DNA from: JAFGGG01 sp964634205
GTDB taxonomy: Bacteria > Spirochaetota > Spirochaetia > SZUA-6 > RPPD01
Reading direction: 5' to 3'
Assembly (NCBI GenBank): GCA_964634205.1
Contig: CAZWKE010000011.1
Coordinates: forward strand, 21,000-84,999
Length of the DNA stretch: 64,000 nucleotides
The notes beneath the pieces were generated by a model, which saw only the letters and a list, made by a program, of their open reading frames with translations, did no database searches and had not been told where the DNA came from. Shown in pieces: positions 7,692 to 16,745 of the stretch. Both the position numbers and the translations under genes were made by a program. Numbering within the stretch: position 1 is the stretch's first letter; every line of letters begins with the position of its first letter.

Positions 7692-8549
7692 TTAGTTTCC
7701 AAAAAGTTTCTTTAAAAATCGCGATATTCCTCTCCCTTCCCTATATTCGATATTTTCCAGCCTGCTGATAATATGCTTGATACAGATCGATGCTTTGCCG
7801 TGTGGGTCCATGGAATAAAAGGGGCGCTGCTTGATCACCGCATTATGCACCAGCTTGTCATCATACACAAAACCAAGGTAATCCACCTTGATGTTCAGAA
7901 AATTACTCGCAATAGAGATAACCCTGTTGGCAACTTTTTTTCCCTCGATCACGGACCCCACCCTGTTTACCACAAGCTTCAAACCAAGATCAAGGTTCTC
8001 TATTTCCGTAGCGATTATTTTGATAATCCCGTAGGCATCGGTAATGGCCGTGGGTTCCGGCGTGGTGACGATAATGACATCATCCGCGGCCGCGATGAAG
8101 GAAATGACGTTATTCGATACTCCGGCGCCCGTATCTATAATAATGATGTCGGCATTGGCCAATTCATCAAGTTCCTGAATAAAAATCTTTCGTTCGTCCT
8201 CACTTAAGTTTGCTATCTTGGAAAATCCCGAGGCACCGGCAACAATCTTGATTCCGAAATTGGTGTCCATGATGATGTCTTTCATTTTTTTCTGCTGCCG
8301 GATGACGTGGTAAAGATTGTATTTGGGAATTACTCCCAGGACGACATTTACATTGGCAAGACCCAGGTCCGCATCCATTACGGTAACTTTTTTCCCCATC
8401 TGCGCATAGGCCAGGGCCAGGTTAATGGCAAGGTTCGTTTTTCCCACCCCTCCCTTGCCGCTTGAAACCGTAATAATCCGGGTTGCCGAACGGTGATTCG
8501 AGTTTTTGCTCTGCATTAACTCTCTAAGTTTTTCTGCCTGATCAGCCAT
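7692..8549 (-). CDS. flhG: FlhG/FleN (YlxH) MinD-like ATPase, flagellar number regulator
   Basis: This MinD/ParA-family ATPase works with FlhF to set flagellar number and place. It has the deviant Walker A SSGKGGVGKTNLAINLAL near residue 30, Walker A' VMDADLGLANV, Walker B IIIDTGAGVS, and a basic C-terminal amphipathic tail (GRGISRFLKKLFGN) that would bind membrane, as in MinD. I chose the ATG at 8549 (MADQAEKL, 285 aa), with GGAG 9 nt upstream, over a start at 8570 that would overlap flhF. It follows flhF by 4 nt. Confidence 0.93.
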   Translation of the reverse strand: MADQAEKLRELMQSKNSNHRSATRIITVSSGKGGVGKTNLAINLALAYAQMGKKVTVMDADLGLANVNVVLGVIPKYNLYHVIRQQKKMKDIIMDTNFGIKIVAGASGFSKIANLSEDERKIFIQELDELANADIIIIDTGAGVSNNVISFIAAADDVIIVTTPEPTAITDAYGIIKIIATEIENLDLGLKLVVNRVGSVIEGKKVANRVISIASNFLNIKVDYLGFVYDDKLVHNAVIKQRPFYSMDPHGKASICIKHIISRLENIEYREGRGISRFLKKLFGN

Positions 8550-8553
8550 GTAG

Positions 8554-9735
8554 TTAGCTCCACATCTCATTTAAAACTTTATCTCTGCTGCCGTATTTCT
8601 TTTCCAGGTATTCACGATTAATGGTAAATCCTTCGAGCTGCATGAGAAAGCGGATTACCGAAGCTCTTTCTATATCCTGCGGTACCTTCTGGCCGTCGGT
8701 AATAAAAACCGCCGATTTACGTTTTTTTGACATTATACTTATGATATTACCGATTTGCGAGGTCTCGTCAAGCTTTGTGATGATAATCGATTCGTATTTA
8801 AACGGCTCGTACTGCTGAAAAATCTCATCCAGATCACGGTATTTGGTTGTAGCGCTTACCGCCAGAAAGGTCTCCGTTTTGCTGCCGCAATTATCCAGCA
8901 GTTCCTTCATCTCGCCCAGCTTCTTATAATCCTTCTGACTTTTTCCTATGGTGTCAAGAAGAATAAGATCAACATCATTATACAGCGCAATCAGTTTTTT
9001 CAGGTCCGAAGGCGTTTCGGCAAACGATACCGGAATCCGCATAATATCTCCATAGGTTTCTATCTGCTGTTTGGCTCCTATCCGATAGTTGTCGATCGTA
9101 ATGATCCGTACGCTTAAGGGTTTTTTTCCGTTTCCCGCCACACCGAAAAGCGCCGCCAGTTTGGCCACCGTTGTGGTTTTCCCTACACCGGTCGGTCCGA
9201 CAACCGTAATAATCGTCGGTTGCTTTTCAGCCTGCGGCCGATGCTCATAGATTTGTATGCCTTCGGCGATCCATTCCACAACCGTACCCTTCATTTTTCC
9301 GACATTTTCAAGTTCGATTACCGAAAAATCGTTCAACATTTTTTCGCATAGTTGTTTTGTATATTCATGTGAAAAATCATTCTCATACAACAGTTCCTTT
9401 ATCTGCTCCACGGCCGGCGGATGCCTTTTTATCGGGGCAACGGTTTTTCCGATATCGTATTTTAATTCTTTTAACTCCTTCAAAATGTAGTTGAGCGTCT
9501 GTTCCTTTTTTGCACTTTCCAGTATCTTTAGTTTTTCATCCTGGATATTTATTTTCTTACTGTTGTTCTCCGCTATGTACCCGGTAATCTCCACTCCTTC
9601 ATGCGAAAACATACCCAGAAAGCCACCCAGACGAATATTCCGGTAGGTAAGTATCTTCCCGTTTTCACCGTACTGCAGCTTCATTTTGTCGATCGCCTCA
9701 CGGTGTGTGTGCGCCTGTATGGTAAAATATTGCAT
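8554..9735 (-). CDS. flhF: FlhF, SRP-type GTPase for flagellar placement
   Basis: FlhF is the third SRP GTPase, marking the pole or site where a flagellum is built. The 393 residues show a variable basic N-terminal B domain (MQYFTIQAHTHREAIDKMKLQYGENGKIL), then the NG domain with P-loop VVGPTGVGKTTTVAKLAAL, LLDTIGKS and the G4 motif TKLDET. The ATG at 9735, 10 nt after flhA and behind GGGGAG, fits the usual FlhF N-terminus better than an upstream start at 9771 inside flhA. Confidence 0.93.
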   Translation of the reverse strand: MQYFTIQAHTHREAIDKMKLQYGENGKILTYRNIRLGGFLGMFSHEGVEITGYIAENNSKKINIQDEKLKILESAKKEQTLNYILKELKELKYDIGKTVAPIKRHPPAVEQIKELLYENDFSHEYTKQLCEKMLNDFSVIELENVGKMKGTVVEWIAEGIQIYEHRPQAEKQPTIITVVGPTGVGKTTTVAKLAALFGVAGNGKKPLSVRIITIDNYRIGAKQQIETYGDIMRIPVSFAETPSDLKKLIALYNDVDLILLDTIGKSQKDYKKLGEMKELLDNCGSKTETFLAVSATTKYRDLDEIFQQYEPFKYESIIITKLDETSQIGNIISIMSKKRKSAVFITDGQKVPQDIERASVIRFLMQLEGFTINREYLEKKYGSRDKVLNEMWS

Positions 9736-9745
9736 ACTACTCCCC

Positions 9746-11833
9746 TTATTCATTAATTGATATTGTTCCAACGGACTCTACCTTAACGTCCGTTACAATC
9801 TCCGGTACCGATATTACCACAAGTTGTGCCAACTCTCTTTTCGTACTGTCTTTTACCAATGGCCTCGCGGCCTCGGAGCAGAGTATCACCGGCATTACCC
9901 CCCGATCCTGAACCGCCTTAACGGTATTTAAACACGCATTAATCCATTTTCGCTGTAAAGCCGGCTCCATGGCCGCGCTTAATCCCGTACCGGTTTCAAC
10001 TCTTGAATCGATTATCTTTTTCTCAAGCTCAGGATCAATGGTAAGCACACGCAGTACCCGCTGTTCATCGGCATACTGTAAACAGATCTGCCGTCCCAAC
10101 GCCTGGCGGGCTTTTTCAATCAAATAGCTGATATCCTTGGTTACCGGGGCAAAATCAGCAAGTGATTCCAGGATGGCTACGATATTCCTGACTGAAACCT
10201 GTTCATTCAGCAACCCCTGCAGCACTTTCTGTATTTCACCGACAGCGAGAGTCTTTAACACCTCATCTACCACCGCCGGATAGTCGGAACGCAGGGTATC
10301 CATGATCGACTGCACCTCCTGCCTTCCCAACAGTTCTTCCGCGTGCTGCTTTATTATCTCCGTGAGATGTGTGGCAATAATTGACGGTGGATCAACCACC
10401 GTATACCCCAACTGTTCAGCCCTGTCTCTTTGGTCCTCGCCTATCCATACCGCGGGCAGGCCGAATGTCGGATCCTGGGTTTTTTCTCCCTGGAGTTTTT
10501 CCTTTTCCCCGCTTGGATTGATGGCAAGGTATCGTCCCATACGGATTTTGCCGCGGCCTACCTCAACCCCTTTTATCTTGAAACAGTATTCGGGAGGATC
10601 AAGCCGCATATTATCGATGATTCTAATCCTCGGAACAACAAGCCCAAGGTCAAGAGCAGCCTCCCGCCGGATGCGGGTTATCCTGTCCAGCAGTTCCGCG
10701 CCGTGCTCCTTATCAACCAGAGGAATAAGTCCGTATCCAAGCTCCAGCGACAAGGGGTCCAGGGGTACAACCGGGGATATCTCCGTGGGGGCCCGCTGCG
10801 CCTGATCGGAGGCTTCCTTCATTTTTACCTTCTCTTCTTTTACCATGATGTTCCTGGACAACGTATAGGCCATAAAGCCGAATAATCCGCCGAGGGGCCA
10901 TAACACATACCAGGGAAATCCCGGTAAAAATCCCATCAACATTAAAAATATCATACCCACAAGGTAGGGCTTAGACTGGTGGGAAAACTGCCTGGTTACA
11001 TCGGCACCAAAGCTGGCGTCCGACACCGCCCTGGTAACGATGATACCGGTTGCCGTGGATATCAACAGGGTAGGCAGTTGGGTGACCAGCCCGTCACCGA
11101 TGGTCAGTGAAATATAGGTATGTACGGCGTCCGTCCAACTCTCACCATGAAGGGTCATACCCACAATAAGCCCGCCGATCATGTTGATAAGGGTGATTAA
11201 AATACCGACTTTGACGTTTCCGGACACAAACTTGGAAGCACCGTCCATAGCACCGTAAAAATCAACCTCACGCTGAATCTCGTTCTTTTTCCTGGTTGCT
11301 TCTTCTTCGGTGATAAGACCGGAGTTGTACTCTGCCTCCACGGACATCTGCTTACCGGGGAGCGCGTCCAGGGTAAAGCGTGCCGCCACCTCGGCAACAC
11401 GGGTTGAACCCTTGGTGATGACGATAAACTGAACCGCGATAATAACAATAAAGATAATCAGCCCGATGATATATCCGGTAAACGCCTCCGAAGAACCGGT
11501 GACAAAAGCACCGAATGCCCGGACGATATGACCACCGAAATTCTTGCCCTGCGACAGGATCAGTCTGGTAGATGAAACATTCAGGGCCAGGCCGAAGACG
11601 GTCAGTATCAATAACATTGTGGGAAAGACCGAAAAATCCAGCACCCGCTTAGAGAACAGGACGATAAGGATCACCAATAAACTCATTACCAGGTTTACCG
11701 CCATAAACGTATCAAGAATAAACGCCGGCAGCGGGACTAAGAGCATCAGGACGATTACGATAACGCCCGCGGCTATCGCCAGATCACTCTTGCGTTTGGT
11801 GAGATATCCGAATACCTGGGGTACATCCGCCAT
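9746..11833 (-). CDS. flhA: Flagellar type III export gate protein FlhA
   Basis: FlhA forms the nonameric export gate ring that docks chaperone-substrate complexes and uses proton motive force. The 695 residues have about eight membrane helices in the first 330, including the cytosolic FHIPEP-family loop (FTLDALPGKQMSVEAEYNSGLITEEEATRKKNEIQREVDFYGAMDGASKFV, cited in part). A large cytosolic domain follows, with a typical C-terminal linker. Length is normal. It lies between flhB and flhF in the conserved order flhB-flhA-flhF-flhG. Confidence 0.97.
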   Translation of the reverse strand: MADVPQVFGYLTKRKSDLAIAAGVIVIVLMLLVPLPAFILDTFMAVNLVMSLLVILIVLFSKRVLDFSVFPTMLLILTVFGLALNVSSTRLILSQGKNFGGHIVRAFGAFVTGSSEAFTGYIIGLIIFIVIIAVQFIVITKGSTRVAEVAARFTLDALPGKQMSVEAEYNSGLITEEEATRKKNEIQREVDFYGAMDGASKFVSGNVKVGILITLINMIGGLIVGMTLHGESWTDAVHTYISLTIGDGLVTQLPTLLISTATGIIVTRAVSDASFGADVTRQFSHQSKPYLVGMIFLMLMGFLPGFPWYVLWPLGGLFGFMAYTLSRNIMVKEEKVKMKEASDQAQRAPTEISPVVPLDPLSLELGYGLIPLVDKEHGAELLDRITRIRREAALDLGLVVPRIRIIDNMRLDPPEYCFKIKGVEVGRGKIRMGRYLAINPSGEKEKLQGEKTQDPTFGLPAVWIGEDQRDRAEQLGYTVVDPPSIIATHLTEIIKQHAEELLGRQEVQSIMDTLRSDYPAVVDEVLKTLAVGEIQKVLQGLLNEQVSVRNIVAILESLADFAPVTKDISYLIEKARQALGRQICLQYADEQRVLRVLTIDPELEKKIIDSRVETGTGLSAAMEPALQRKWINACLNTVKAVQDRGVMPVILCSEAARPLVKDSTKRELAQLVVISVPEIVTDVKVESVGTISINE

Positions 11834-11896
11834 TTTTTTTACCTTTTACCCTTTCTTATTGGTGCGGACCCCGCACCTTTATCTATTTCCAGCATC

Positions 11897-13051
11897 TCAG
11901 ATAACCTCCTGGCCTGCACCCTTTAACCGATATATCTCGGCAAGGATGGTGGCGATTACTTCATAAAACTTTTCCGGGATTACCTCTCCGATCTCAACCT
12001 CGCCGTACAGCGCCCTGGCAAGCGGTTTGTTTTCGATGACCGGCACCTCATTTTCCAGGGCAATCTCTTTTATCTTTTGGGCGATGATATCGGCTCCCTT
12101 GGCCGTAACCGTCGGGGCGTTCATGGTGAGTCTCTCCCATTCCAGGGCGATGGCAAAATGGGTGGGGTTGGTGATTACTACATCAGCCTTGGGAACAGCC
12201 TTCAGCATGTTCCGCGTCATGATTTCACGCATCCGCTCACGCAGCCTGCTTTTTACCAGCGGATCCCCTTCGTACATCTTCCGCTCTTCCTTTAATTCCT
12301 GACGCGACATCTTTAATCGCTCACGATGCAGCCTGCGTTGAAACATGTAATCGGCAATCGAAAGCATCAGCAACAGGATTCCCGCCTCCAGAATGATCCT
12401 GAAGGCCAGCGATGAGATAAGCTCAACACCGTAGAAGAAATGGAGTTTTACCAGGTTCATGATTTTCGGCATTTCCGCCTGAATATTTAAAAAGGCCAGG
12501 ATGGCGACCAGTATAACCTTAACGATTGATTTAAGAAAATTGAATCCCGCCTCCGCGGAAAACATGGCCCGTTTAAAGAACTTGCCGAATCGTGGTATGA
12601 TCTTGTTAATATTCGGGGTAATCGGTTTTACGGTAAATAAAAACCCCACTTGTACCAGATTACTCATCAGCGCGGTGATAAAAACAACCCCGACTATCGG
12701 CAAGGCAAGTCGTATGAAAAAAGTGAATACCGCGGTTGCGGTAATCGCTGTAGTGGTAACATCTATTTCGCAGGAACGCTCTAAAAAATAGCGCATCATC
12801 TCTAAAAATGTTTTCAACAGGTAGGTGGCCAGAAGCGCGATCGCGCTGATCCCTACTATCAGAATCAGGGCGGAACTGAACTCGGCGGATTTAACCACCC
12901 GCCCTTCTTCACGGGCTTTGCGCAGCTTATGCTCGGTAGGCTCTTCTGTTCTGCCCTCATCCTCCGCGGCAAACCACTGCAGGTGGACGTGTTTTAACGG
13001 CGGCGGTAAGGGATCGCGTAATGTTTGATACCAAAAAAGTTCTTCCGTCAT
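11897..13051 (-). CDS. flhB: Flagellar export switch protein FlhB
   Basis: FlhB switches the export apparatus from rod/hook to filament substrates. The 384 residues hold four membrane helices (about 57-80, 102-130, 172-192 and 210-235), preceded by DEGRTEEPTEHKLRKAREEG. The cytosolic domain carries the self-cleavage site N295-P-T-H. The ATG at 13051 overlaps the fliR TAA as TAATG. An upstream in-frame start exists, but it would lie inside fliR and add 24 unlikely residues. The 29-residue tract before DEGRTEEPTE is longer than in many FlhB proteins. Confidence 0.95.
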   Translation of the reverse strand: MTEELFWYQTLRDPLPPPLKHVHLQWFAAEDEGRTEEPTEHKLRKAREEGRVVKSAEFSSALILIVGISAIALLATYLLKTFLEMMRYFLERSCEIDVTTTAITATAVFTFFIRLALPIVGVVFITALMSNLVQVGFLFTVKPITPNINKIIPRFGKFFKRAMFSAEAGFNFLKSIVKVILVAILAFLNIQAEMPKIMNLVKLHFFYGVELISSLAFRIILEAGILLLMLSIADYMFQRRLHRERLKMSRQELKEERKMYEGDPLVKSRLRERMREIMTRNMLKAVPKADVVITNPTHFAIALEWERLTMNAPTVTAKGADIIAQKIKEIALENEVPVIENKPLARALYGEVEIGEVIPEKFYEVIATILAEIYRLKGAGQEVI

Positions 13052-13836
13052 TATCCCCCCGCCTTTATCCCCTGAAAAATCCGCAGGAGCTGTACAAAAC
13101 TGGATTCTATCAGCCGCGCACATGCTTCCATAAAAAACGGCAGCGAAAGAAACAACACAACAAACGCCACCCCGATGGCGATAGGAAATCCCAACATCAG
13201 CAGGTTCATTTGCGGCGCCGCTTTGGCCAGAAGCCCCATGCAGACCGAGACCAGGAACAAGGTTCCCAAAATGGGGAAGGCAATGGTAATGGCGCTTTCG
13301 AACAGGCTTCCCAGGCTGCCGGCGAAAAGTCTCATCAAAAATTCTCTGCCCCCCACCAGATCCTGTGCCCGCAGCGACTTAAAAGAGCGATAAACACCGG
13401 TGAGAAATACCTTCTGGAATCCTCCGATCGTAATAAAGGCGAACATACCGATTATGTTTAAAAGCTGTCCCATCAGCGGCACCTCAATCTGGGCCAGGGG
13501 ATCAAAAACCGAAGACGCGCCGAATCCCATCTGCAGGGAAAAAAACCTGCCCGCAACCTGAAAGGCCACATATATCAGTGCCAGGAAAAAGCCGGTGATA
13601 ATACCGATAAACAACTCTCCGATAACCAAGAGGAAATAATCAACTACATCGGGCGGTAAGGTGAATCCCAGGGAACTCACCCACGGGTAGACGGTAACCG
13701 AGGCAAAAAGGGCAAGACCGATCTTGGCTATTCGCGGGATTGCACTTGATGACAAAAGCGGCGCAACGCTCACCATTGCAAAAATCCGTACAAATATGAG
13801 AAGAAATATCTGAAACTGTAAAATATAAGACGCTAT
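13051..13836 (-). CDS. fliR: Flagellar export gate protein FliR, apparent AUA start
   Basis: FliR is part of the FliPQR export gate. The first ATG in frame (13776) falls in the middle of the first membrane helix. The frame continues 20 codons upstream as IASYILQFQIFLLIFVRIFA, which completes a normal FliR first helix and gives the family-typical 261 residues. Between the upstream stop (TAA at 13849-13851) and that ATG there is no ATG, GTG, TTG or CTG. The ATA at 13834-13836 lies 4 nt after AAAGGGGTGA, a near-perfect Shine-Dalgarno. I therefore infer an AUA start, or a base error in the assembly. Family assignment is secure (SSSAIPRIAKIGLALF, and the MQMGFGASSVFDP region). Confidence 0.85.
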   Translation of the reverse strand: MASYILQFQIFLLIFVRIFAMVSVAPLLSSSAIPRIAKIGLALFASVTVYPWVSSLGFTLPPDVVDYFLLVIGELFIGIITGFFLALIYVAFQVAGRFFSLQMGFGASSVFDPLAQIEVPLMGQLLNIIGMFAFITIGGFQKVFLTGVYRSFKSLRAQDLVGGREFLMRLFAGSLGSLFESAITIAFPILGTLFLVSVCMGLLAKAAPQMNLLMLGFPIAIGVAFVVLFLSLPFFMEACARLIESSFVQLLRIFQGIKAGG

Positions 13837-13851
13837 TCTCTCACCCCTTTA

Positions 13852-14118
13852 TCAGTGAATCGTCGATATATGCTGAAATAATCGTATGGTAAACTGTACC
13901 ATCGAGGTTATGATCCATGGACCGAAAAATATCAATGCGCCCAGGATCGCGGCAATTTTGGGAACAAACGTCAGTGTCTGCTCCTGAATACTGGTAGTTG
14001 CCTGGATGATCGAGATAATCAACCCCGTGATCATTCCGATCAGTAATATGGGAGCGGCGACAATCAAAACCTGAAGCACCCCGCCCCGTAAAAGATTTAT
14101 TGCCATTCCTAAACTCAT
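13852..14118 (-). CDS. fliQ: Flagellar export gate protein FliQ
   Basis: This 88-residue protein has two membrane hairpin helices (about 14-39 and 51-73). It shows the FliQ signature LLIGMITGLIISIIQATTSIQEQTL, followed by PKIAAIL. The start ATG at 14118 has AAGGAGGAG just upstream. It lies between fliP and fliR as in nearly all flagellar operons. Confidence 0.96.
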   Translation of the reverse strand: MSLGMAINLLRGGVLQVLIVAAPILLIGMITGLIISIIQATTSIQEQTLTFVPKIAAILGALIFFGPWIITSMVQFTIRLFQHISTIH

Positions 14119-14141
14119 AACTCCTCCTTATACCATACCGG

Positions 14142-14927
14142 TCACATAAAACTCTTTACCAACTGCATAGTTATCAGACTCCATCCGTCCACCAGGACAA
14201 ACAGAATCAGTTTAAACGGCAGCGAAATCATAATCGGCGGCAGCATGATCATGCCCATCGACATTAAAGTCGAGGCCACAACCATATCGATGACAATAAA
14301 GGGAATAAATAGCATAATCCCTATTTTAAAGGCGATGCCCAGTTCACTCAAAATAAACGCGGGAATGAGTACGTGAATAGGGACATCCCCTTTTGTTTTC
14401 GGTTTTGGATAATTTCCCAGTTTCAAAAAGAGCTCGACGTTTTTATGGTCATTCCCCAGTTGTCTCCACATGAATGCTTTTATGGGCTTTTCCGCGTTTT
14501 CATACATTTTTTCAATACCGATCTGTCCATCGGCAAAGGGCTTAAACGCTGTATCATAAACAGCGCTGAATGTGGGCCACATAATAAAAAGAGTAAGAAA
14601 AAGCGCAATCCCCATCATTACCTGTGTCGGCGGTACGTTCTGCAGGGAGAGTGATCTGGTGATAAAATTAAAGACAATTGCGATGCGTAGAAACGCGGTG
14701 GTAAGTATCAGGAGTGAGGGCGCCAGTGTAATCACGGAAAGCAGCAGTAGCAACTGCAGCGACAGAGCGACCTCCTGATTATTATTGGCGTTTCTGATAC
14801 CTATATTTACATAGGGAATATTTATATTGGTGTTTGTATTAGTGCCGGTACTTGTATTATTCTGCGCGTACATGGCTCCGACACTGCAGCTAAAAAGCAG
14901 AACAACAAGTAGAAATATTTTTTTCAT
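14142..14927 (-). CDS. fliP: Flagellar export gate protein FliP
   Basis: FliP forms the pentameric core of the export gate. The 261 residues start with a cleavable signal peptide (MKKIFLLVVLLFSCSVGAMYAQ). An Asn/Thr-rich tract and the four FliP membrane segments follow, with RIAIVFNFITRSLSLQN, PPTQVMMGIALFLTLFIMWP and the C-terminal signature IDMVVASTLMSMGMIMLPP. The ATG at 14927 has GGAGGGGAC before it. It is downstream of fliO by 30 nt. Confidence 0.97.
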   Translation of the reverse strand: MKKIFLLVVLLFSCSVGAMYAQNNTSTGTNTNTNINIPYVNIGIRNANNNQEVALSLQLLLLLSVITLAPSLLILTTAFLRIAIVFNFITRSLSLQNVPPTQVMMGIALFLTLFIMWPTFSAVYDTAFKPFADGQIGIEKMYENAEKPIKAFMWRQLGNDHKNVELFLKLGNYPKPKTKGDVPIHVLIPAFILSELGIAFKIGIMLFIPFIVIDMVVASTLMSMGMIMLPPIMISLPFKLILFVLVDGWSLITMQLVKSFM

Positions 14928-14957
14928 GTCCCCTCCCAGGTTTTTTATCGTGACTTC

Positions 14958-15545
14958 TTATTTATTCAATTTCTGCAGCCTACTCCTTTGTTCCTTCATA
15001 AAATTAATGCTGTTGTTTATCACCTGTTTTTTCTGCTGCCTGCGGGTTAAAAAACCGGTAATCATATCACCGAACCCTTTTACCGGATTTACCCGTGCCT
15101 GACTTGCCTTGAGTTTCAGATTATCTCTGGTTTCCTTGTCTGATATTTCCGATATCAATGACAATGATTCATTGGAAGATCCTATTAAGTACACGGATCC
15201 GCCGACCTCGATGAGATGCAGCACTTTATTACCGGTTATTATTTTTGAACCCATAATCGTGATCATTTCGTTCTCAACGATCTTTTTTGTCATACCCTTT
15301 TTAATGGCATAAAAGATGACAACAATAATGATAACGACGACGCCCAGCCCCAGAACCATTGAGAGATAATCCCACAATGTCGGGCCGACCGGTTCGATGT
15401 TCTGTGATGCCGGTGAGTCTGCCGAGGCGGTATTGCTGTCCGCCGCGTAGTTTTCGTCAAGGATATTCGTCTTATCCTGTGCATACAGTGACAAACAACC
15501 TATTACTAGTAATGTAATGATTAATATAAGAGTGTGTGTTTTCAG
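14958..15545 (-). CDS. fliO: Flagellar biosynthesis protein FliO (FliZ), apparent CUG start
   Basis: FliO chaperones FliP during gate assembly. Residues from about 40 on show one membrane helix (LGLGVVVIIIVVIFYAIKKG) and the FliO core (NEMITIMGSKIITGNKVLHLIEVGGSVYLIGSS). A TTG at 15494 would give a protein starting SLYAQ, in the middle of a signal peptide. The frame extends 17 codons upstream to a CTG at 15545, giving MKTHTLILIITLLV then IGCLSLYAQ, a complete signal peptide, with GGGAGGGG 4 nt before the CTG. I infer a CUG start and a 195-residue preprotein. A signal peptide is also reported for FliO proteins of other spirochaetes. Confidence 0.85.
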   Translation of the reverse strand: MKTHTLILIITLLVIGCLSLYAQDKTNILDENYAADSNTASADSPASQNIEPVGPTLWDYLSMVLGLGVVVIIIVVIFYAIKKGMTKKIVENEMITIMGSKIITGNKVLHLIEVGGSVYLIGSSNESLSLISEISDKETRDNLKLKASQARVNPVKGFGDMITGFLTRRQQKKQVINNSINFMKEQRSRLQKLNK

Positions 15546-15577
15546 TGTTCCCCTCCCGATACTGAAAATCTGTGTCT

Positions 15578-15606
15578 ATTATGACACGCAAAACGTTTTC
15601 TGTCAA
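15578..15606 (-). promoter_or_regulatory. Predicted internal promoter upstream of fliO, with palindrome in spacer
   Basis: On the minus strand there is -35 TTGACA (15601-15606), a 17-nt spacer containing the palindrome AAAACGTTTT (15590-15599), and -10 CATAAT (15578-15583). It lies about 33 nt before the fliO CTG in the only sizeable gap (80 nt) of the central flagellar operon. The block TTGACAGAAAACGTTTTG is identical to one in the mraZ promoter. Confidence 0.7.
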
Positions 15607-15625
15607 TTACAAAATTATTGTTTTT

Positions 15626-16744
15626 TTATTTTAAATCCGCCATCCTCTCAAGGGGAGATACAATCTCGGTAACACGGACGCCGAAGTTTTCGTCGATTAC
15701 CACGACCTCTCCTTTGGCAATAAGTTTATGATTTACCAAAATATCGACCGGTTCACCGGCCAGTTTATCCAACTCAATTATTGTGCCTTCACCTATTCCC
15801 AAAATATCCCGAATTAGCTTTTTTGTCCTTCCCAACTCTACGGTCATTTCCATATATACGTCCATCAACAAGCCGATGTTACTCTGCTCCTGGGATGACT
15901 GCGATGACTGCAGATTGGGAAACTGGACGGACTGCACATTCGGTGTGGACATCATACTGTTTAACCCCTCAAGGATGGACTGGTCTCCGCCCTGCACGGA
16001 ATCTCCGCCCCCTGAATTTGACATTCCTTTTGCCATAGTATCTCCTTTACTGCCCATTTTACTTCCCGCCAGGGCCGGCTGACCGGTAGCCATACCGCTT
16101 CCCGTTGACCTTGCCACCACCTCTTTTACCGATGACAATGCAAACAACTCAATCAATACCGCGGGTTTCTCCCCCTCTATTGAGATGGGGTACTGCACTT
16201 TTACCACACTGTCGCCGGCAGGAAGCTTGACCTTTCCTTTTTTTACCTTGTTACATTGGGCGGGCGATATCATTACCGTTTGATTGATCTGATTTCCCAG
16301 GGTAGTCGCAATGGTTCCGACAATGTTCGAGATCGCCTCGGCAACTCCGGAAAGGGCGGCCTCGTTCAGGTCCACATCCTTCTGCCCCATGATAAAACCG
16401 GCCAGTTTTTTGGCGATGTCCGGATCAAGCAGGAATGAGTGCTCACCAACCAACCCGTCCGTAAAATCAATTTTTACCTCTATCACATCATTCATAAGCT
16501 CGGCCAGCATCTGCTGCTTGGATTTTACCTCGACATTCGGCGCGCCTATGATCACGGATTTGCCGGTCACCATGGAAATATTGGAACTCTGAGATTCAAC
16601 CGTTCCCTGCATGACCGATTTAAAGAGATCTATTTCGTTAGTATCCAGCGGTCCGGCACTGCTTACCGTTGTGGAATCGGTGATCTCTTCGGTTCCCTGT
16701 AATAAAGCGTCTATTTCATCCTGTGAAAGATAGCCTTCACTCAT
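15626..16744 (-). CDS. fliY: Flagellar switch protein FliY (FliN family with CheC-like domain)
   Basis: FliY is the long FliN form found in spirochaetes and Bacillus: part of the C-ring switch, with a CheC-like domain. The 372 residues have an N-terminal CheY-P-binding type motif (LSQDEIDALL, 6-15), a CheC-like middle (about 75-210), a low-complexity Gly/Ser/Gln linker (about 215-285) and a C-terminal SpoA/FliN domain (LLMDVYMEMTVELGRTKKLIRDILGIGEGTIIELDKLAGEPVDILVN in part). The CheC phosphatase signature (Glu-x2-Asn) is not in register: ALSGVAEAISNIVG has Glu four residues before Asn. Phosphatase activity is therefore doubtful. Confidence 0.92.
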   Translation of the reverse strand: MSEGYLSQDEIDALLQGTEEITDSTTVSSAGPLDTNEIDLFKSVMQGTVESQSSNISMVTGKSVIIGAPNVEVKSKQQMLAELMNDVIEVKIDFTDGLVGEHSFLLDPDIAKKLAGFIMGQKDVDLNEAALSGVAEAISNIVGTIATTLGNQINQTVMISPAQCNKVKKGKVKLPAGDSVVKVQYPISIEGEKPAVLIELFALSSVKEVVARSTGSGMATGQPALAGSKMGSKGDTMAKGMSNSGGGDSVQGGDQSILEGLNSMMSTPNVQSVQFPNLQSSQSSQEQSNIGLLMDVYMEMTVELGRTKKLIRDILGIGEGTIIELDKLAGEPVDILVNHKLIAKGEVVVIDENFGVRVTEIVSPLERMADLK

Positions 16745-16745
16745 T

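Noticed and set aside
9736..9771. Upstream flhF start at 9771
   Set aside because: Would overlap flhA by 26 nt and add MEQYQLMNKGSS; the ATG at 9735 has the better Shine-Dalgarno and the usual FlhF start.
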